DNA of 47,960 bases. It comes from JANQHO01 sp965218075. GTDB taxonomy: Bacteria; Bacteroidota; Bacteroidia; Flavobacteriales; Schleiferiaceae. Shown piece by piece: positions 39,802-47,960 of this stretch. The stretch lies in NCBI GenBank assembly GCA_965218075.1, contig CBDCJZ010000002.1, positions 1-47,960 of the forward strand, read 5' to 3'. A program made the translations under genes and the position numbers. The notes below the pieces were generated by a model. The model did not search any database. It had not been told where the DNA came from and saw nothing but the letters and a program-made list of their open reading frames with translations. The number at the start of each line of letters is the position of its first letter. The first letter of the stretch is position 1.

Positions 39802-41327
39802 TATTTAATTAAGTCCTCTGGAAAGGGATAATAAATAGCTGGGTTTTTTTCAACATCTTCTATGCACCATTGTTTTATTCTATTTTTGTCTAAAAGTTTA
39901 TAGCCCTTATACCTTTTATCAATTGTTTTTGAGGCGAAATCCGAAAATTCTTCAATGCTCATTCCTTGTTGGAAATTCACTCTAAAAGCCTCAACCACCC
40001 TATCATAATTTTTATCATAAATATCTTGGTCAACAAAAAATTTCTTTTTACTGCTCTCAACAATAATAGGGTACTTCATTGAATCTGGAGGTTTTTTCCC
40101 TTTAGCCTCAATATAATTACTTCTAACGAACATTGGTGATTTTGAAAATATCTGTTCTGTCAATTGAGTGGCGGCTTCTTTTAAATTTTTCGATTCTTTT
40201 ACTGGAGACCTTATGTATTTCGGTACTTCGTCATAATGATCAAACAGGCTCTCTCTAATGAGATCATCAACTGATAATGGTTTTTCCAGTTTCTTTAATG
40301 TCTGTTCTTTGGCTTTTTGAATCTTGGGATCTGAAGATAAGGTATCAACTTCTTTTACACCATACTCATCCTCAACCCACTTGTAGTCCTCTCCAGGCCA
40401 ATTCAAGACCCCCTCCCCCTTATCATCTCCAAACTGAAAGTCCTCCCCGTATTCACCGATTTCAAGGTCTGGTTCTGATTCATCTTCCACTTGATGTGGT
40501 GCTGATTTATTTTGCATCAAAGTTCTTCTCTCCAGGGCGAACTTGTTAAAATCTGCCAATTCATCAAATTCTTTCTTTTTCTTTTTCGATTCATCAGTCA
40601 GTTCGCTGGTCACTTTTTCATCATAATGAATGCGTGAGACGAATGTTTTAAAAAGGCTTCTTGTGAGTTTATTTCTTGCTTCAGCAAACTCTAATCCCCT
40701 TGAGTATAGTTGTTTATTTTTCTCCTGCTCAGCCTTGGAGATTATCCCCATTCTTTGCTGCATAACACCTATCTCTATTGATTTTCTTACATTATCTGCC
40801 TGTTGGATTATATCAGCCTCTATGGCCCCATAACTACCTTCAGAGGCCGTTATGCCCTTGGCTGCGGTCTGAACTTTTACCTGCCCACGTTCAAAGGCTG
40901 TCCTTCTCCCCAGGGCTTTAAGGCGAGCCTCTTTATGCATTTGCAGAAACTCCAGCTTTATTCTTGCATTATTTTCTACTGTGGCAATATTAGAATTATA
41001 GAGTGGAAGATTCACCGCAGTTTTTTTCATGTTGATTATAGCAGTGCCAATCTCAGAAAGAATCTTTATGGGTTCCTTATCGAATGATAGCCCAAGGAAA
41101 CTGGTTTTTTTGGTTTCTAAATCAGGCTTGGGATTAGATAGTGTGCCAGCCTTAACCGGTGCCCTGTTGTCAGTAATAGTCTGAATTCCAAGAGGGATAC
41201 TCCCTCTTATCTGCTGGTCTTTAAACTTAACAGTTGATCTCTTCTTTGCAACACCGGTTTTCCCCCGTTCTTGTCGAGCGGCATCAATAGCATCATTTGA
41301 AAAATCGAATCCTTTTGCTTCAGCCAT
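39801..41327 (-). CDS. Internal virion protein (first of the set)
   Basis: 508 residues. Basic N-terminus, a helical middle with Ala-rich segments ('GITASEGSYGAIEADIIQQADNV'), then an acidic segment about 285-330. No catalytic motif seen. One-base overlap with the tail tube B gene. Probably packed in the head and ejected with the 687- and 1577-residue proteins. Confidence 0.62.
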   Translation of the reverse strand: MAEAKGFDFSNDAIDAARQERGKTGVAKKRSTVKFKDQQIRGSIPLGIQTITDNRAPVKAGTLSNPKPDLETKKTSFLGLSFDKEPIKILSEIGTAIINMKKTAVNLPLYNSNIATVENNARIKLEFLQMHKEARLKALGRRTAFERGQVKVQTAAKGITASEGSYGAIEADIIQQADNVRKSIEIGVMQQRMGIISKAEQEKNKQLYSRGLEFAEARNKLTRSLFKTFVSRIHYDEKVTSELTDESKKKKKEFDELADFNKFALERRTLMQNKSAPHQVEDESEPDLEIGEYGEDFQFGDDKGEGVLNWPGEDYKWVEDEYGVKEVDTLSSDPKIQKAKEQTLKKLEKPLSVDDLIRESLFDHYDEVPKYIRSPVKESKNLKEAATQLTEQIFSKSPMFVRSNYIEAKGKKPPDSMKYPIIVESSKKKFFVDQDIYDKNYDRVVEAFRVNFQQGMSIEEFSDFASKTIDKRYKGYKLLDKNRIKQWCIEDVEKNPAIYYPFPEDLIK

Positions 41328-44300
41328 TACTCATACCTTACATTGAATCCACTTATATTCAAAGGTCGTCCTTCAATATTCTTAATAAAAAGCTTTGAGT
41401 TAATAGAAAATCCGGAGAGAAGACCTACGTCGATTCTACCTGAATAAAAGTCCGTTAAATTTTTCCCCCTGGTTTTTTGGAGAATGTACTTGTCCTTGAT
41501 TGATGCGGCATAAAAAGGAAGGGATTCATCGACATCAGCAGTCAAACTGGTTAATTTTATTTTATCGTTTAAATTCCTTTCGTAAGTGATTTCAGGAAGG
41601 AGAGGGAAAGTTTCAATCTCTGCGTTAAACGGTACACCCACAATAACCTCATCTCCTTCCACGACATTGTCTCGGAGGTAGAGCCTGGCTTTTCCCTCAT
41701 TTCCCATTGTTATAACAAGAGGTTTTTCACTCACTTGAAGATCAGCAGGAAAGTCAGGATGCACCTGAATAATAGAAGATAAGAGTGTTGTGGGGAAAAC
41801 CTGTTCTGAGTCACTCTTCTTGTAAGCACTGATTTTGACATCGTTTATTTTTAATCCATCAGAACTGACCAGGGATGAGATAATGTTGGTGATTTCAATA
41901 TAACCATCCGGCGTGACGACACCCTCAGTGGCTGTATCCAGCCCTAACTTGTTATAACTTTCATCATCCCTGACCATTGTCCATATTTCATCGGATCCCC
42001 TGAATGTTTCAACATGGAACAACACACTCCATCCGGTTTTAACTCTTCTTGTTTGAGGAATGTCGGTTATATTTTTTCTATTAAACATTGTCTCTACTGA
42101 TTTAGCCTTCGCTCCATTGGGTAATTTATGCTTGGCCCACGAAAACATTTCGAGTTCCGGAATGTAAGTCATCGACAGCACACTGCCATCCTCTCTGATG
42201 GCCCATACTATTGGAACATCGTGATTTTCAAAAGCCCATGAAACAATATTATTCTCACTGACCAGGTGCCGGGCAAAAATCATTAAATCGTCTCCACGAA
42301 AATTATTTATATTCCAATTATATTTATAGTCCCTGAGAGATTTCCCATCCTTCTCAAAGAACAGAACGGTATCCCTGACCACCAGGGGATGAAGTTCCCC
42401 TATCCCGTAAGGGTTTCTCTGTGGCACTGATATGGCCCCTGCACTGACTCCACTGCCATCGCGAATCACATGGGTCCCCTCATCAGTAAAAAGGATAAGA
42501 TCCTTGAGAGAGACCATAAACTTTAAGACCCTTCCATCATTACTGCTTGGTCTAAAATCAAAAGCGTCATCAGGAGCTGTTGGGGATCGTCTTTTAAAGT
42601 CTTCTTTTCCTATCTCAGAGGCTCTTATCAACATAGGGAAACCATCAAAGTTGCCAAGAAAAAGCCTTTGGTTATAAAACGATAGTACACGGGGGTTCCC
42701 TTCTCCCAGGGTGTAAAATCTTGTGCCAATGGTGATTGAGGATCCGGTGGGGGTTCCTGCGTCCTTCAATGTGTAGGGGTATCGGTTACTGCTCCCGTCA
42801 GATTTCCAGAGAGAGTTTCCTCTTTGCCCGGGTAGATTGGTCACGTCATCAGTTATAGGAAGCACCTGCATTAGTTCAAAGGGGGCTGATTCGGGTGAAG
42901 TATACGGATTGATTATCTTCTTATAAACAAGTATCCATCTAAAGCCATCCTTTAGTGAGTTTGGGTCTAAGACCAGATGCCAAATCATGGTTCTGCTCTG
43001 AGAATTAGAGTCTTCAGTAAGAGCATATTGCCATTGAGTCCCTGGGAGAATCTTATGATGCCCCCCCCTGAAATGCTTAGGATATGTCAGCCTTATTGGT
43101 GGAACATCGGAAGTGAGTCGGTTGGTGGGATTCTTAAAATTAAAATATCCATCATAATCATTGATCCTATTGGGCCTTATCCTGGCGGTAGCCAGGTCTG
43201 CCAGTGGTGTATTCTGCGGTCTTCCGGTTATAGAGAGGTTTCTTCCGTTAGGAAGGGTTACGTCAATTTGCCCCTCGGGGAAGGTGTCGCCATAAAAAGC
43301 ACTACCTTCTTCATCAATGGCCTCATCGGCCAGATAACTTCTTCCCCGGGAATAATTCAATTCATAAACAGAAAAAAGATCACCGGGATCAGTTTCCACC
43401 CCGTTTTTATCCACATAAGTACAGGTATACTGAATGTCCTGGGACATGGGATGAATAGACATATTTTTAGGTCTTGATATGACCCTTCCAGGAATGTCGG
43501 AATGATTACCAAATGGCTGAACAGCCCACCAGGTGCCGTTTTCATCCCCTGAATCTATCTGTGTTCTTTGGGTGGCAGTAGTTCTGTCATAGAAGGAGGT
43601 GTCATCGTCTCTGGCATAATCCTCATTTTTATTGAAAGGGATGTCCTGAAATTTAGTAGGCCAGTAAATAGCATTTAGACTGGGGCCTTTTTCTCTATTT
43701 GCCTCTTTTTGGTTGATAAACTCAAACTCCAACTTGCTTCTGCCAAGGAATTTTCTCTCTCCAGTTGCTGGGGGAGAATCGGTTCGATCTGGATCGTCTA
43801 TGAGTTTAACAGACAGTTTTTTGAACTGGCCCCTATCTGTTAAAATATAAAGAAATTGGTCGTTATGGACGATCCTCCATGCCGACAGGTCAGATTCACT
43901 TCCGAGGTTAAACTCTTTATCTGAAAATTCACCATGGCGAGGATACAGGTTGAAATCGGTATATTCTGATTTTTCACCCTCAACATAGACCGTCCAGTCC
44001 AGATAAAAGACAGAAGCCCTTTCCTTGAGTGTAAAGATGAACATGACAGAAAAGGGTTGCCATCCATAATCTTTAAAATCCGAATCAGGAAATTGTGAGA
44101 ATTTAAATGGGACCATTCTGAGATATCGTGGTCCACTCACCCCAATAGTGGTTATTTTCGATTTCCAGACAGGGAGGTTATCAATAGTTTTCTTTGTTGA
44201 ATCCCTTGTTTTTAATGATGATCCTGTGGGGAACACATTAGTCAGGTTTTCCAACCCTGGTCTGAAATTTCTAACAAGCGTATTCTGTTCAGAACGCCAT

Positions 44301-44347
44301 CCTGAAGAGAACTCCCCTGCTTTGAGATTTAAAAAATGAGAACCCAT
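41327..44347 (-). CDS. Tail tubular protein B (nozzle), T7 gp12-like
   Basis: 1006 residues, somewhat longer than T7 gp12 (794). The start 'NLKAGEFSSGWRSEQNT' and 'LENLTNVFPTGSSLKTRDSTK' match the usual 'GGvSp....R.D...Y..g...l.N......Gg...RPGt' pattern. 'FYNQRLFLGNFDGFPMLIRASEIG' and 'LKFMVSLKDLILFTDEGTHVI' are typical nozzle blade segments, and the protein is beta-rich throughout. It forms the tip of the short tail. It follows tail tube A by 17 bases. Confidence 0.85.
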   Translation of the reverse strand: MGSHFLNLKAGEFSSGWRSEQNTLVRNFRPGLENLTNVFPTGSSLKTRDSTKKTIDNLPVWKSKITTIGVSGPRYLRMVPFKFSQFPDSDFKDYGWQPFSVMFIFTLKERASVFYLDWTVYVEGEKSEYTDFNLYPRHGEFSDKEFNLGSESDLSAWRIVHNDQFLYILTDRGQFKKLSVKLIDDPDRTDSPPATGERKFLGRSKLEFEFINQKEANREKGPSLNAIYWPTKFQDIPFNKNEDYARDDDTSFYDRTTATQRTQIDSGDENGTWWAVQPFGNHSDIPGRVISRPKNMSIHPMSQDIQYTCTYVDKNGVETDPGDLFSVYELNYSRGRSYLADEAIDEEGSAFYGDTFPEGQIDVTLPNGRNLSITGRPQNTPLADLATARIRPNRINDYDGYFNFKNPTNRLTSDVPPIRLTYPKHFRGGHHKILPGTQWQYALTEDSNSQSRTMIWHLVLDPNSLKDGFRWILVYKKIINPYTSPESAPFELMQVLPITDDVTNLPGQRGNSLWKSDGSSNRYPYTLKDAGTPTGSSITIGTRFYTLGEGNPRVLSFYNQRLFLGNFDGFPMLIRASEIGKEDFKRRSPTAPDDAFDFRPSSNDGRVLKFMVSLKDLILFTDEGTHVIRDGSGVSAGAISVPQRNPYGIGELHPLVVRDTVLFFEKDGKSLRDYKYNWNINNFRGDDLMIFARHLVSENNIVSWAFENHDVPIVWAIREDGSVLSMTYIPELEMFSWAKHKLPNGAKAKSVETMFNRKNITDIPQTRRVKTGWSVLFHVETFRGSDEIWTMVRDDESYNKLGLDTATEGVVTPDGYIEITNIISSLVSSDGLKINDVKISAYKKSDSEQVFPTTLLSSIIQVHPDFPADLQVSEKPLVITMGNEGKARLYLRDNVVEGDEVIVGVPFNAEIETFPLLPEITYERNLNDKIKLTSLTADVDESLPFYAASIKDKYILQKTRGKNLTDFYSGRIDVGLLSGFSINSKLFIKNIEGRPLNISGFNVRYE

Positions 44348-44363
44348 AGTGAAATATTACCAC

Positions 44364-45098
44364 TTAGTCACCATAATTGTAAGTATTGGGTATAATATTA
44401 TCAGAGTACAGGGCATTAGAGCTATTGAGACTCGAATCAGAGGCTTCATAGTTCGGCCATTGGTTAGAGGGGAGTCCCTGCTGGCCAAGATAGTTATTTT
44501 CAGCAACAGCATCACTAAGGGCTTCCTTGGCTTTTTGAGAGAGGTAGTCCTGAAAGGAAAGGGAAGGTTTATCATCCAGTGCCCCATAAATAGAATCAGC
44601 CAAAGCTCTAGCAAAAGCTATTTTAAACAGGGCTGGCCAATTAAGAACTTCACTGTTAGCGAACCCATAACCGATGCTCCATTTTGTTCTTTGGAGGATA
44701 CTTTTCCAGAAAGAATGAGGGAACCCAATATAATTTGTGGTCCCGACTTTTCGTTGCTTATACTGAAGGTTTGCGTTTAAAGCCTGTGGTCTACCCAGGC
44801 CGAACTGATAAAGGAATGAGGACTGTCTCAGTGGTTTTAGGTATCTGAGATTGATAAAGCTATCAGGCAGGGGAAACCATGCCCAGGAATCATCTTTAAG
44901 AGTCAGCTCTTCAGACGCAGAGGGGAGAGCCACTTCCCTTTCATTGAAGGTCCAGTAAGCTTCTGCCAATAATCTTTGCATTACAAGGTTCCATTGCTTT
45001 GAAATAACAAGTTGTTCTGTTGAGGTTTCGTTTTCAGAATCAATAAAATTGGTGGTTTTAGCTAATGTCAGGGCAAAGTTGGCCAGCTCCAGGTTCAC
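44364..45098 (-). CDS. Tail tubular protein A (adaptor), T7 gp11-like
   Basis: 244 residues, family-typical. 'ALTLAKTTNF', 'QWNLVMQRLLAEAYWTFNERE', 'LPDSFINLRYL' and 'FARALADSIYGALDDKPSL' match the usual gp11 order of conserved segments. The Ser/Asn-rich tail after 215 is likely flexible. It binds below the portal and receives tail tube B. Confidence 0.85.
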   Translation of the reverse strand: MNLELANFALTLAKTTNFIDSENETSTEQLVISKQWNLVMQRLLAEAYWTFNEREVALPSASEELTLKDDSWAWFPLPDSFINLRYLKPLRQSSFLYQFGLGRPQALNANLQYKQRKVGTTNYIGFPHSFWKSILQRTKWSIGYGFANSEVLNWPALFKIAFARALADSIYGALDDKPSLSFQDYLSQKAKEALSDAVAENNYLGQQGLPSNQWPNYEASDSSLNSSNALYSDNIIPNTYNYGD

Positions 45099-45101
45099 GA
45101 G

Positions 45102-45479
45102 TCACCTTCTGAGCTTAGTCGATGCCATTTGCTGTTTGAGCTGTTTATTATCTTCTGTGAGTTTGAGCATGGTCCGGGTCAACTCATTTACTTGGGATAG
45201 AAGTTTGACCATTTGGCTCTGCTGTTCTTTCATAATCTGGTTTGGCATCTGAGAGGTCAAAGCCGTATCTTTCTCAATCATTTTTTTGTAATGGTCAGGA
45301 ATCTTGGTGTTAAAATTATCATCTTTTGGTGGCTCGACTATTTCAATATCAGGATCATTAGGATCGATATAAAAGTCATCGGGAACCACAATATTAGTGT
45401 TTGCTTTATGGAGAGTTCCCCCACCCTGGCCAGGGATAACACTTGGAATGAACAAACCTGTTTTTACTTTGAATACCAT
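45102..45479 (-). CDS. Hypothetical virion-region protein with coiled coil
   Basis: 125 residues. The first ~55 are polar and beta-like ('PSVIPGQGGGTLHKA', 'DPNDPDIEIVEPPKDD'), then a long helix about 70-122 ('QQSQMVKLLSQVNELTRTMLKLTEDNKQL') with heptad spacing. Between cement-like and tail tube genes, starting three bases after the former. A head-tail joining role is possible. Confidence 0.65.
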   Translation of the reverse strand: MVFKVKTGLFIPSVIPGQGGGTLHKANTNIVVPDDFYIDPNDPDIEIVEPPKDDNFNTKIPDHYKKMIEKDTALTSQMPNQIMKEQQSQMVKLLSQVNELTRTMLKLTEDNKQLKQQMASTKLRR

Positions 45480-45482
45480 TTC

Positions 45483-45956
45483 TTAACCATATGGGTATGT
45501 TGCATGAATAATTGTCTGATTGCTATGTTCTCTACAAATCAGAGAAGCAGAGAGGGAGGTCACTTTAGGAGTGGTTCCTGTCACTGCCAGTGAGATTCTC
45601 ATAAACCTCAGAAACTTAGCTCTGGGGCCGATCTTAGGGATTGAAAGTTCTTCCATTCCAGAGAAGCCCCTTGTGAGTGTGAGTTCTGAATGAGTAACAA
45701 TGTCAGCAGCAAAAGTCAAAAGGGGAGCCGTCTGAAGAGTAAACTTGTAGGTTTCGTCAGAATTGGTTTTATCAAGGCTACCGATGAGGAGTTCCATTGT
45801 GAACTGTTTCATTCCTGCGTTGATATAATTCCCGATAGAACCGTTATAGAGGTCTTTGATTGCACTATTTTCCGTTGCTGTGGTGATCGTCTTTGTTAAA
45901 TTATCCCAGAACGTGAGTTTAATATCACGGGTGAAATTACTTCCTGAAGCTGTCAT
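45483..45956 (-). CDS. Capsid cement/decoration-like protein
   Basis: 157 residues, beta-rich. The sequence pattern ('FTMELLIGSLDKTNSDETYKFTLQ', 'IPKIGPRAKFLRFMRISLAVTG', 'VTSLSASLIC') resembles the jelly-roll cement proteins of BPP-1 (Bbp16) and relatives: variable loop, 'LPxgtrryLRLxy.v.Gt...G.vta.l'. It directly follows the major capsid gene with a four-base overlap, as in those phages. It would strengthen the head at the threefold positions. Assigned by resemblance and place. Confidence 0.65.
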   Translation of the reverse strand: MTASGSNFTRDIKLTFWDNLTKTITTATENSAIKDLYNGSIGNYINAGMKQFTMELLIGSLDKTNSDETYKFTLQTAPLLTFAADIVTHSELTLTRGFSGMEELSIPKIGPRAKFLRFMRISLAVTGTTPKVTSLSASLICREHSNQTIIHATYPYG

Positions 45957-47008
45957 GTCAGCACCGCCTCTTTATTAAGGTCCATTGTTCGAACCACTCT
46001 CACAGGGATACCATGAACCATCATGACTTGAGGCATTTGATTGGTATCACTCATAGTGCCTCCAGCTCCTCCACCGGAACCAAATGCGGTCTTGTAAAAC
46101 TCAACCCTCAAAGCACCCAGGAATCTCACTGGAACAAAGAATGAGGTCGCACCATTAAAAGGATCGGTATGATATTCAAGTTTGGTTATCATATCCATCA
46201 TTTTAGTTCCCAGAGTAAGGGCTGTATAACTTCTGGCCCTTAGCATAGGGCGGTCAACATTATAACCTCTTACCACTCGTCTCCAGTCCCGGTGAACAAC
46301 CCCAATTGACTGAGAATAAAATTCATAATGAAATTCATCTTCTTTAGTAGTGGACCCATTGGCAAAGCCTACGGACTGTCTGACTTTCTTTGCAATTCCT
46401 GCTGGTGAGCCGTGACCATGAATCAGGTAAACGCCTCCGCCACTACTGTAGTCCATGAGGAAGACAGAGGTTTGATCGAGGGCCGTGGCACCGGAGAAAC
46501 TTAACATATTCTGAGAAATTGTCCCGGAAGTGGAATTATAGACCTGTTCAAAAGCCTTGATTGGAACCAGGGACCCATTAGCATAAGTTCCACCATAGAT
46601 TATGTATTCTTCAATATCGTTTCCGAGTTGTTGTGTGAAAGCAACATTTTCATCCCAGAGGAATTGAGCTTTTTTCTCTGAGAACCGTCCTTCGAGGAGG
46701 GCCATTGGGCATTTAAACAGTGACCGTGCTTCAGCCAGTCCGAATATAATATTTTGATATCCACCTTGAGAGGGTGTGACCCCTTGATTCAGGACACTTA
46801 TCTCAGATTGAGGGAGAGCTGTTTGTTGTCTCACCTGAACAGTATTGTCAGGCCCGGCTTCTCTTAGGGGGATATTTGCAAGAAACTCATGAGAGCGAGC
46901 CAAGAGGTAAGCCGTAACCCCAGCTTGTCTCATACCCGGAGTATTCATCATACTCTGAGCACTGGAGAGGAGAGTTGGGACTGAGCCTAGAGGATTTTGT
47001 ATTGCCAT
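45953..47008 (-). CDS. Major capsid protein, HK97 fold, BPP-1/epsilon15-like
   Basis: 351 residues, close to epsilon15 gp7 (335) and BPP-1. The start is at ATG 47008. Segments 'AYLLARSHEFLANIPLREA', an E-loop like 'VQVRQQTALPQSEISVLNQGVTPSQG', and 'LPRFLG'-like C-terminal strands with 'VRVVRTMDLNKEA' fit the fold. There is no cleavage site evident. It should form a T=7 shell. Preceded by a 61-residue gene and its own candidate promoter (47028-47056). The ribosome site is only a GGGG two bases before the ATG. Confidence 0.82.
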   Translation of the reverse strand: MAIQNPLGSVPTLLSSAQSMMNTPGMRQAGVTAYLLARSHEFLANIPLREAGPDNTVQVRQQTALPQSEISVLNQGVTPSQGGYQNIIFGLAEARSLFKCPMALLEGRFSEKKAQFLWDENVAFTQQLGNDIEEYIIYGGTYANGSLVPIKAFEQVYNSTSGTISQNMLSFSGATALDQTSVFLMDYSSGGGVYLIHGHGSPAGIAKKVRQSVGFANGSTTKEDEFHYEFYSQSIGVVHRDWRRVVRGYNVDRPMLRARSYTALTLGTKMMDMITKLEYHTDPFNGATSFFVPVRFLGALRVEFYKTAFGSGGGAGGTMSDTNQMPQVMMVHGIPVRVVRTMDLNKEAVLT

Positions 47009-47027
47009 ATCCCCAATAGGATCGAAT

Positions 47028-47056
47028 ATTATAAAACATAAAACAACCCCTGTTAG
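47028..47056 (-). promoter_or_regulatory. Candidate promoter just upstream of the capsid gene
   Basis: On the minus strand CTAACA (plus 47051-47056, 4 of 6), 17 bases, perfect TATAAT (47028-47033). A start near 47021 leaves a leader of only about 13 bases. It could boost capsid output within the long late transcript. Confidence 0.4.
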
Positions 47057-47085
47057 TGAAAAACATAAAACTATTACGCAACACG

Positions 47086-47271
47086 TTAGCGGCTTTTTTT
47101 GGTTATTCCGTTCTCATATCGCCATTTAGAGATATATCCAGTGTTTTTTTGGAACCATTCTTTTTGGTCTCGTCGTCTTTTCATTCTTGAGCATTTACGA
47201 CAATATTTCCGAGTATGGAATACAAACAGATTGATTCCGCATATCAGGCATTTTCTTTTTATGTACCCCAT
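47086..47271 (-). CDS. Small zinc-ribbon protein between scaffold and capsid
   Basis: 61 residues, very basic. 'KCLICG' and 'KYCRKCSRMKRRR' give four Cys as Cys-x2-Cys pairs, followed by 'WFQKNTGYISKWR'. ATG overlaps the scaffold stop as TAATG. Similar Cys pattern and basic helix as in the interrupted gene at 25999. May be a remnant or stand-alone HNH-type zinc site, or a nucleic-acid-binding factor. A gene between scaffold and capsid is unusual. Confidence 0.6.
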   Translation of the reverse strand: MGYIKRKCLICGINLFVFHTRKYCRKCSRMKRRRDQKEWFQKNTGYISKWRYENGITKKSR

Positions 47272-47960
47272 TATTTTAATTCTTTTTCTCCATAGGTTTC
47301 ATCATACCATTTCTGAACAGTCCAATTTTTGTTCATCTCCGGTTGTTGTGTTTTTGGATTAACATTTGGAAGAGAGTGGTTAACCTGCTGCGATCTTTCA
47401 TCAGGAATAATAGTGTTCTTTGACTTCATATCAACGATCATTCCAACGATTTTTGGGTTACTTATCAGTCCGGCTTGCGACAACAGTGCTTGAGCATCGG
47501 GGAAGTCCTTGAGCACACCCTTCATTGTTTCCATTGTCTGCCCATAATTTCCACCCCCCAGTCTTTGGTCGGTCTTAAGGGCTTCAATCCCTTCCTGAGA
47601 AATTTCAGCAGTCTTTGCCACGATCAGGTCATGAAACGATTTAACAGCATCGTTCATTTTATTAACGATCCCCTGAGTCTGTTCCGGGTTCATCCCACTG
47701 TCTTTAGCCAGCTTCGCCACTTCGAGCAACTGGTCCTTGGTGGCCATTAGGGAATCCGGGAGTGATATTTCAAACTTTTCCGGTGGTTTGGTTTCTGCTG
47801 CTGGTTTGGTTTCTGCTGCTGGTTTGGTTTCTGCTGCTGGTTTGGTTTCTGCTGCTGGTTTGGTTTCTGCTGCTGGTTTGGTTTCTGCTGCTGGTTTGGT
47901 TTCTGCTGGGGGTTTAAGCCCAACGTCTTTTATTTTCCCTGCCTCATCAGTCACCACGAC
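47271..47960 (-). CDS. Capsid scaffold protein, main part (continues from the left edge)
   Basis: 229 codons up to the right edge, plus 37 at 111-1 if circular. After a run of Pro-Ala-Ala-Glu-Thr-Lys repeats come 'LPDSLMATKDQLLEVAKLAKDSGM', then 'LKTDQRLGGGNYGQTMETMKGVLKDF' and 'LSQAGLISNPKIVGMI', close to the common podovirus scaffold pattern ('LkadpeiGGakfdetla.A.kal..fg' and 'l.etGLgnnP.vvr'). The C-terminus 'VQKWYDETYGEKE' is a likely capsid-binding end. It guides head assembly and is lost from the mature virion. Confidence 0.8.
   Translation of the reverse strand, partial: VVVTDEAGKIKDVGLKPPAETKPAAETKPAAETKPAAETKPAAETKPAAETKPAAETKPPEKFEISLPDSLMATKDQLLEVAKLAKDSGMNPEQTQGIVNKMNDAVKSFHDLIVAKTAEISQEGIEALKTDQRLGGGNYGQTMETMKGVLKDFPDAQALLSQAGLISNPKIVGMIVDMKSKNTIIPDERSQQVNHSLPNVNPKTQQPEMNKNWTVQKWYDETYGEKELK
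47785..47910. repeat. Seven tandem 18-bp repeats in the scaffold gene
   Basis: Units GGTTTGGTTTCTGCTGCT begin at 47785 and every 18 bases to 47893; the last differs at its end. They encode Pro-Ala-Ala-Glu-Thr-Lys on the minus strand. They are near-identical, so copy number is likely to vary, and assembly here may be uncertain. Confidence 0.9.

Noticed and set aside
1..47960. tRNA genes
   Set aside because: No cloverleaf with T-loop consensus was noticed by eye. A tRNAscan run would be needed to exclude one.

Overview
The window reads as one bacteriophage genome of podovirus type, probably complete and circularly closing. A single scaffold-protein reading frame leaves the left edge (111 to 1, minus strand) and continues in frame from the right edge (47960 to 47271). 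Signs of a Gram-negative host are lipoprotein signal peptides in the lysis region, an N-acetylmuramidase-type endolysin and strong AAGGAG ribosome sites. The host genus cannot be told from the sequence. The head genes (T7-type portal, a capsid protein and cement-like protein resembling those of BPP-1 and epsilon15, and T7 gp11/gp12-like tail tube proteins) indicate a short-tailed virion. No RNA polymerase, DNA polymerase, integrase or reverse transcriptase was seen.

Layout in four blocks of alternating strand. (A) Late block, minus strand, from about 4.26 kb through the contig ends to 22.09 kb: small and large terminase, portal, scaffold, major capsid, cement-like protein, tail tube A and B, three large internal virion proteins, tail protein, tail fibre, then a lysis region with a two-helix holin candidate, small membrane and lipoproteins and a lipoprotein-type endolysin. 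(B) Plus strand, 4.5-12.5 kb: a non-standard region of dense inverted repeats (4.57-5.55 kb) that I interpret as a candidate large structured RNA, then an array of ten small genes separated by nine copies of a conserved ~75-bp stem-loop repeat. Seven of these genes are paralogues with a shared N-terminal domain and a pentapeptide-repeat C-terminus. The others are two unknowns and a J-domain protein. (C) Minus strand, 20.0-12.5 kb: replication and recombination operon (ATPase of RecF/SMC type, RecT-like annealing protein, DEAH helicase with zinc ribbon, VRR-NUC nuclease, VirE-type helicase with a degenerate Toprim, 5'-3' exonuclease). (D) Plus strand, 20.1-22.1 kb: small unknowns and a cytosine-methylase-like protein.

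The replication block looks like an annealing/nuclease/helicase set that would use the host polymerase. The plus-strand array has the organisation expected of an accessory module expanded by duplication and recombination at its repeats. Pentapeptide-repeat proteins are known DNA mimics (Qnr, MfpA), so a host-takeover or counter-defence role is possible but not shown.

The two most unusual items are the 4.7-5.55 kb candidate RNA (nested long-range stems around seven consecutive hairpins, with a -10 box upstream and a T9 tract downstream) and the stem-loop-bounded pentapeptide cassette array.
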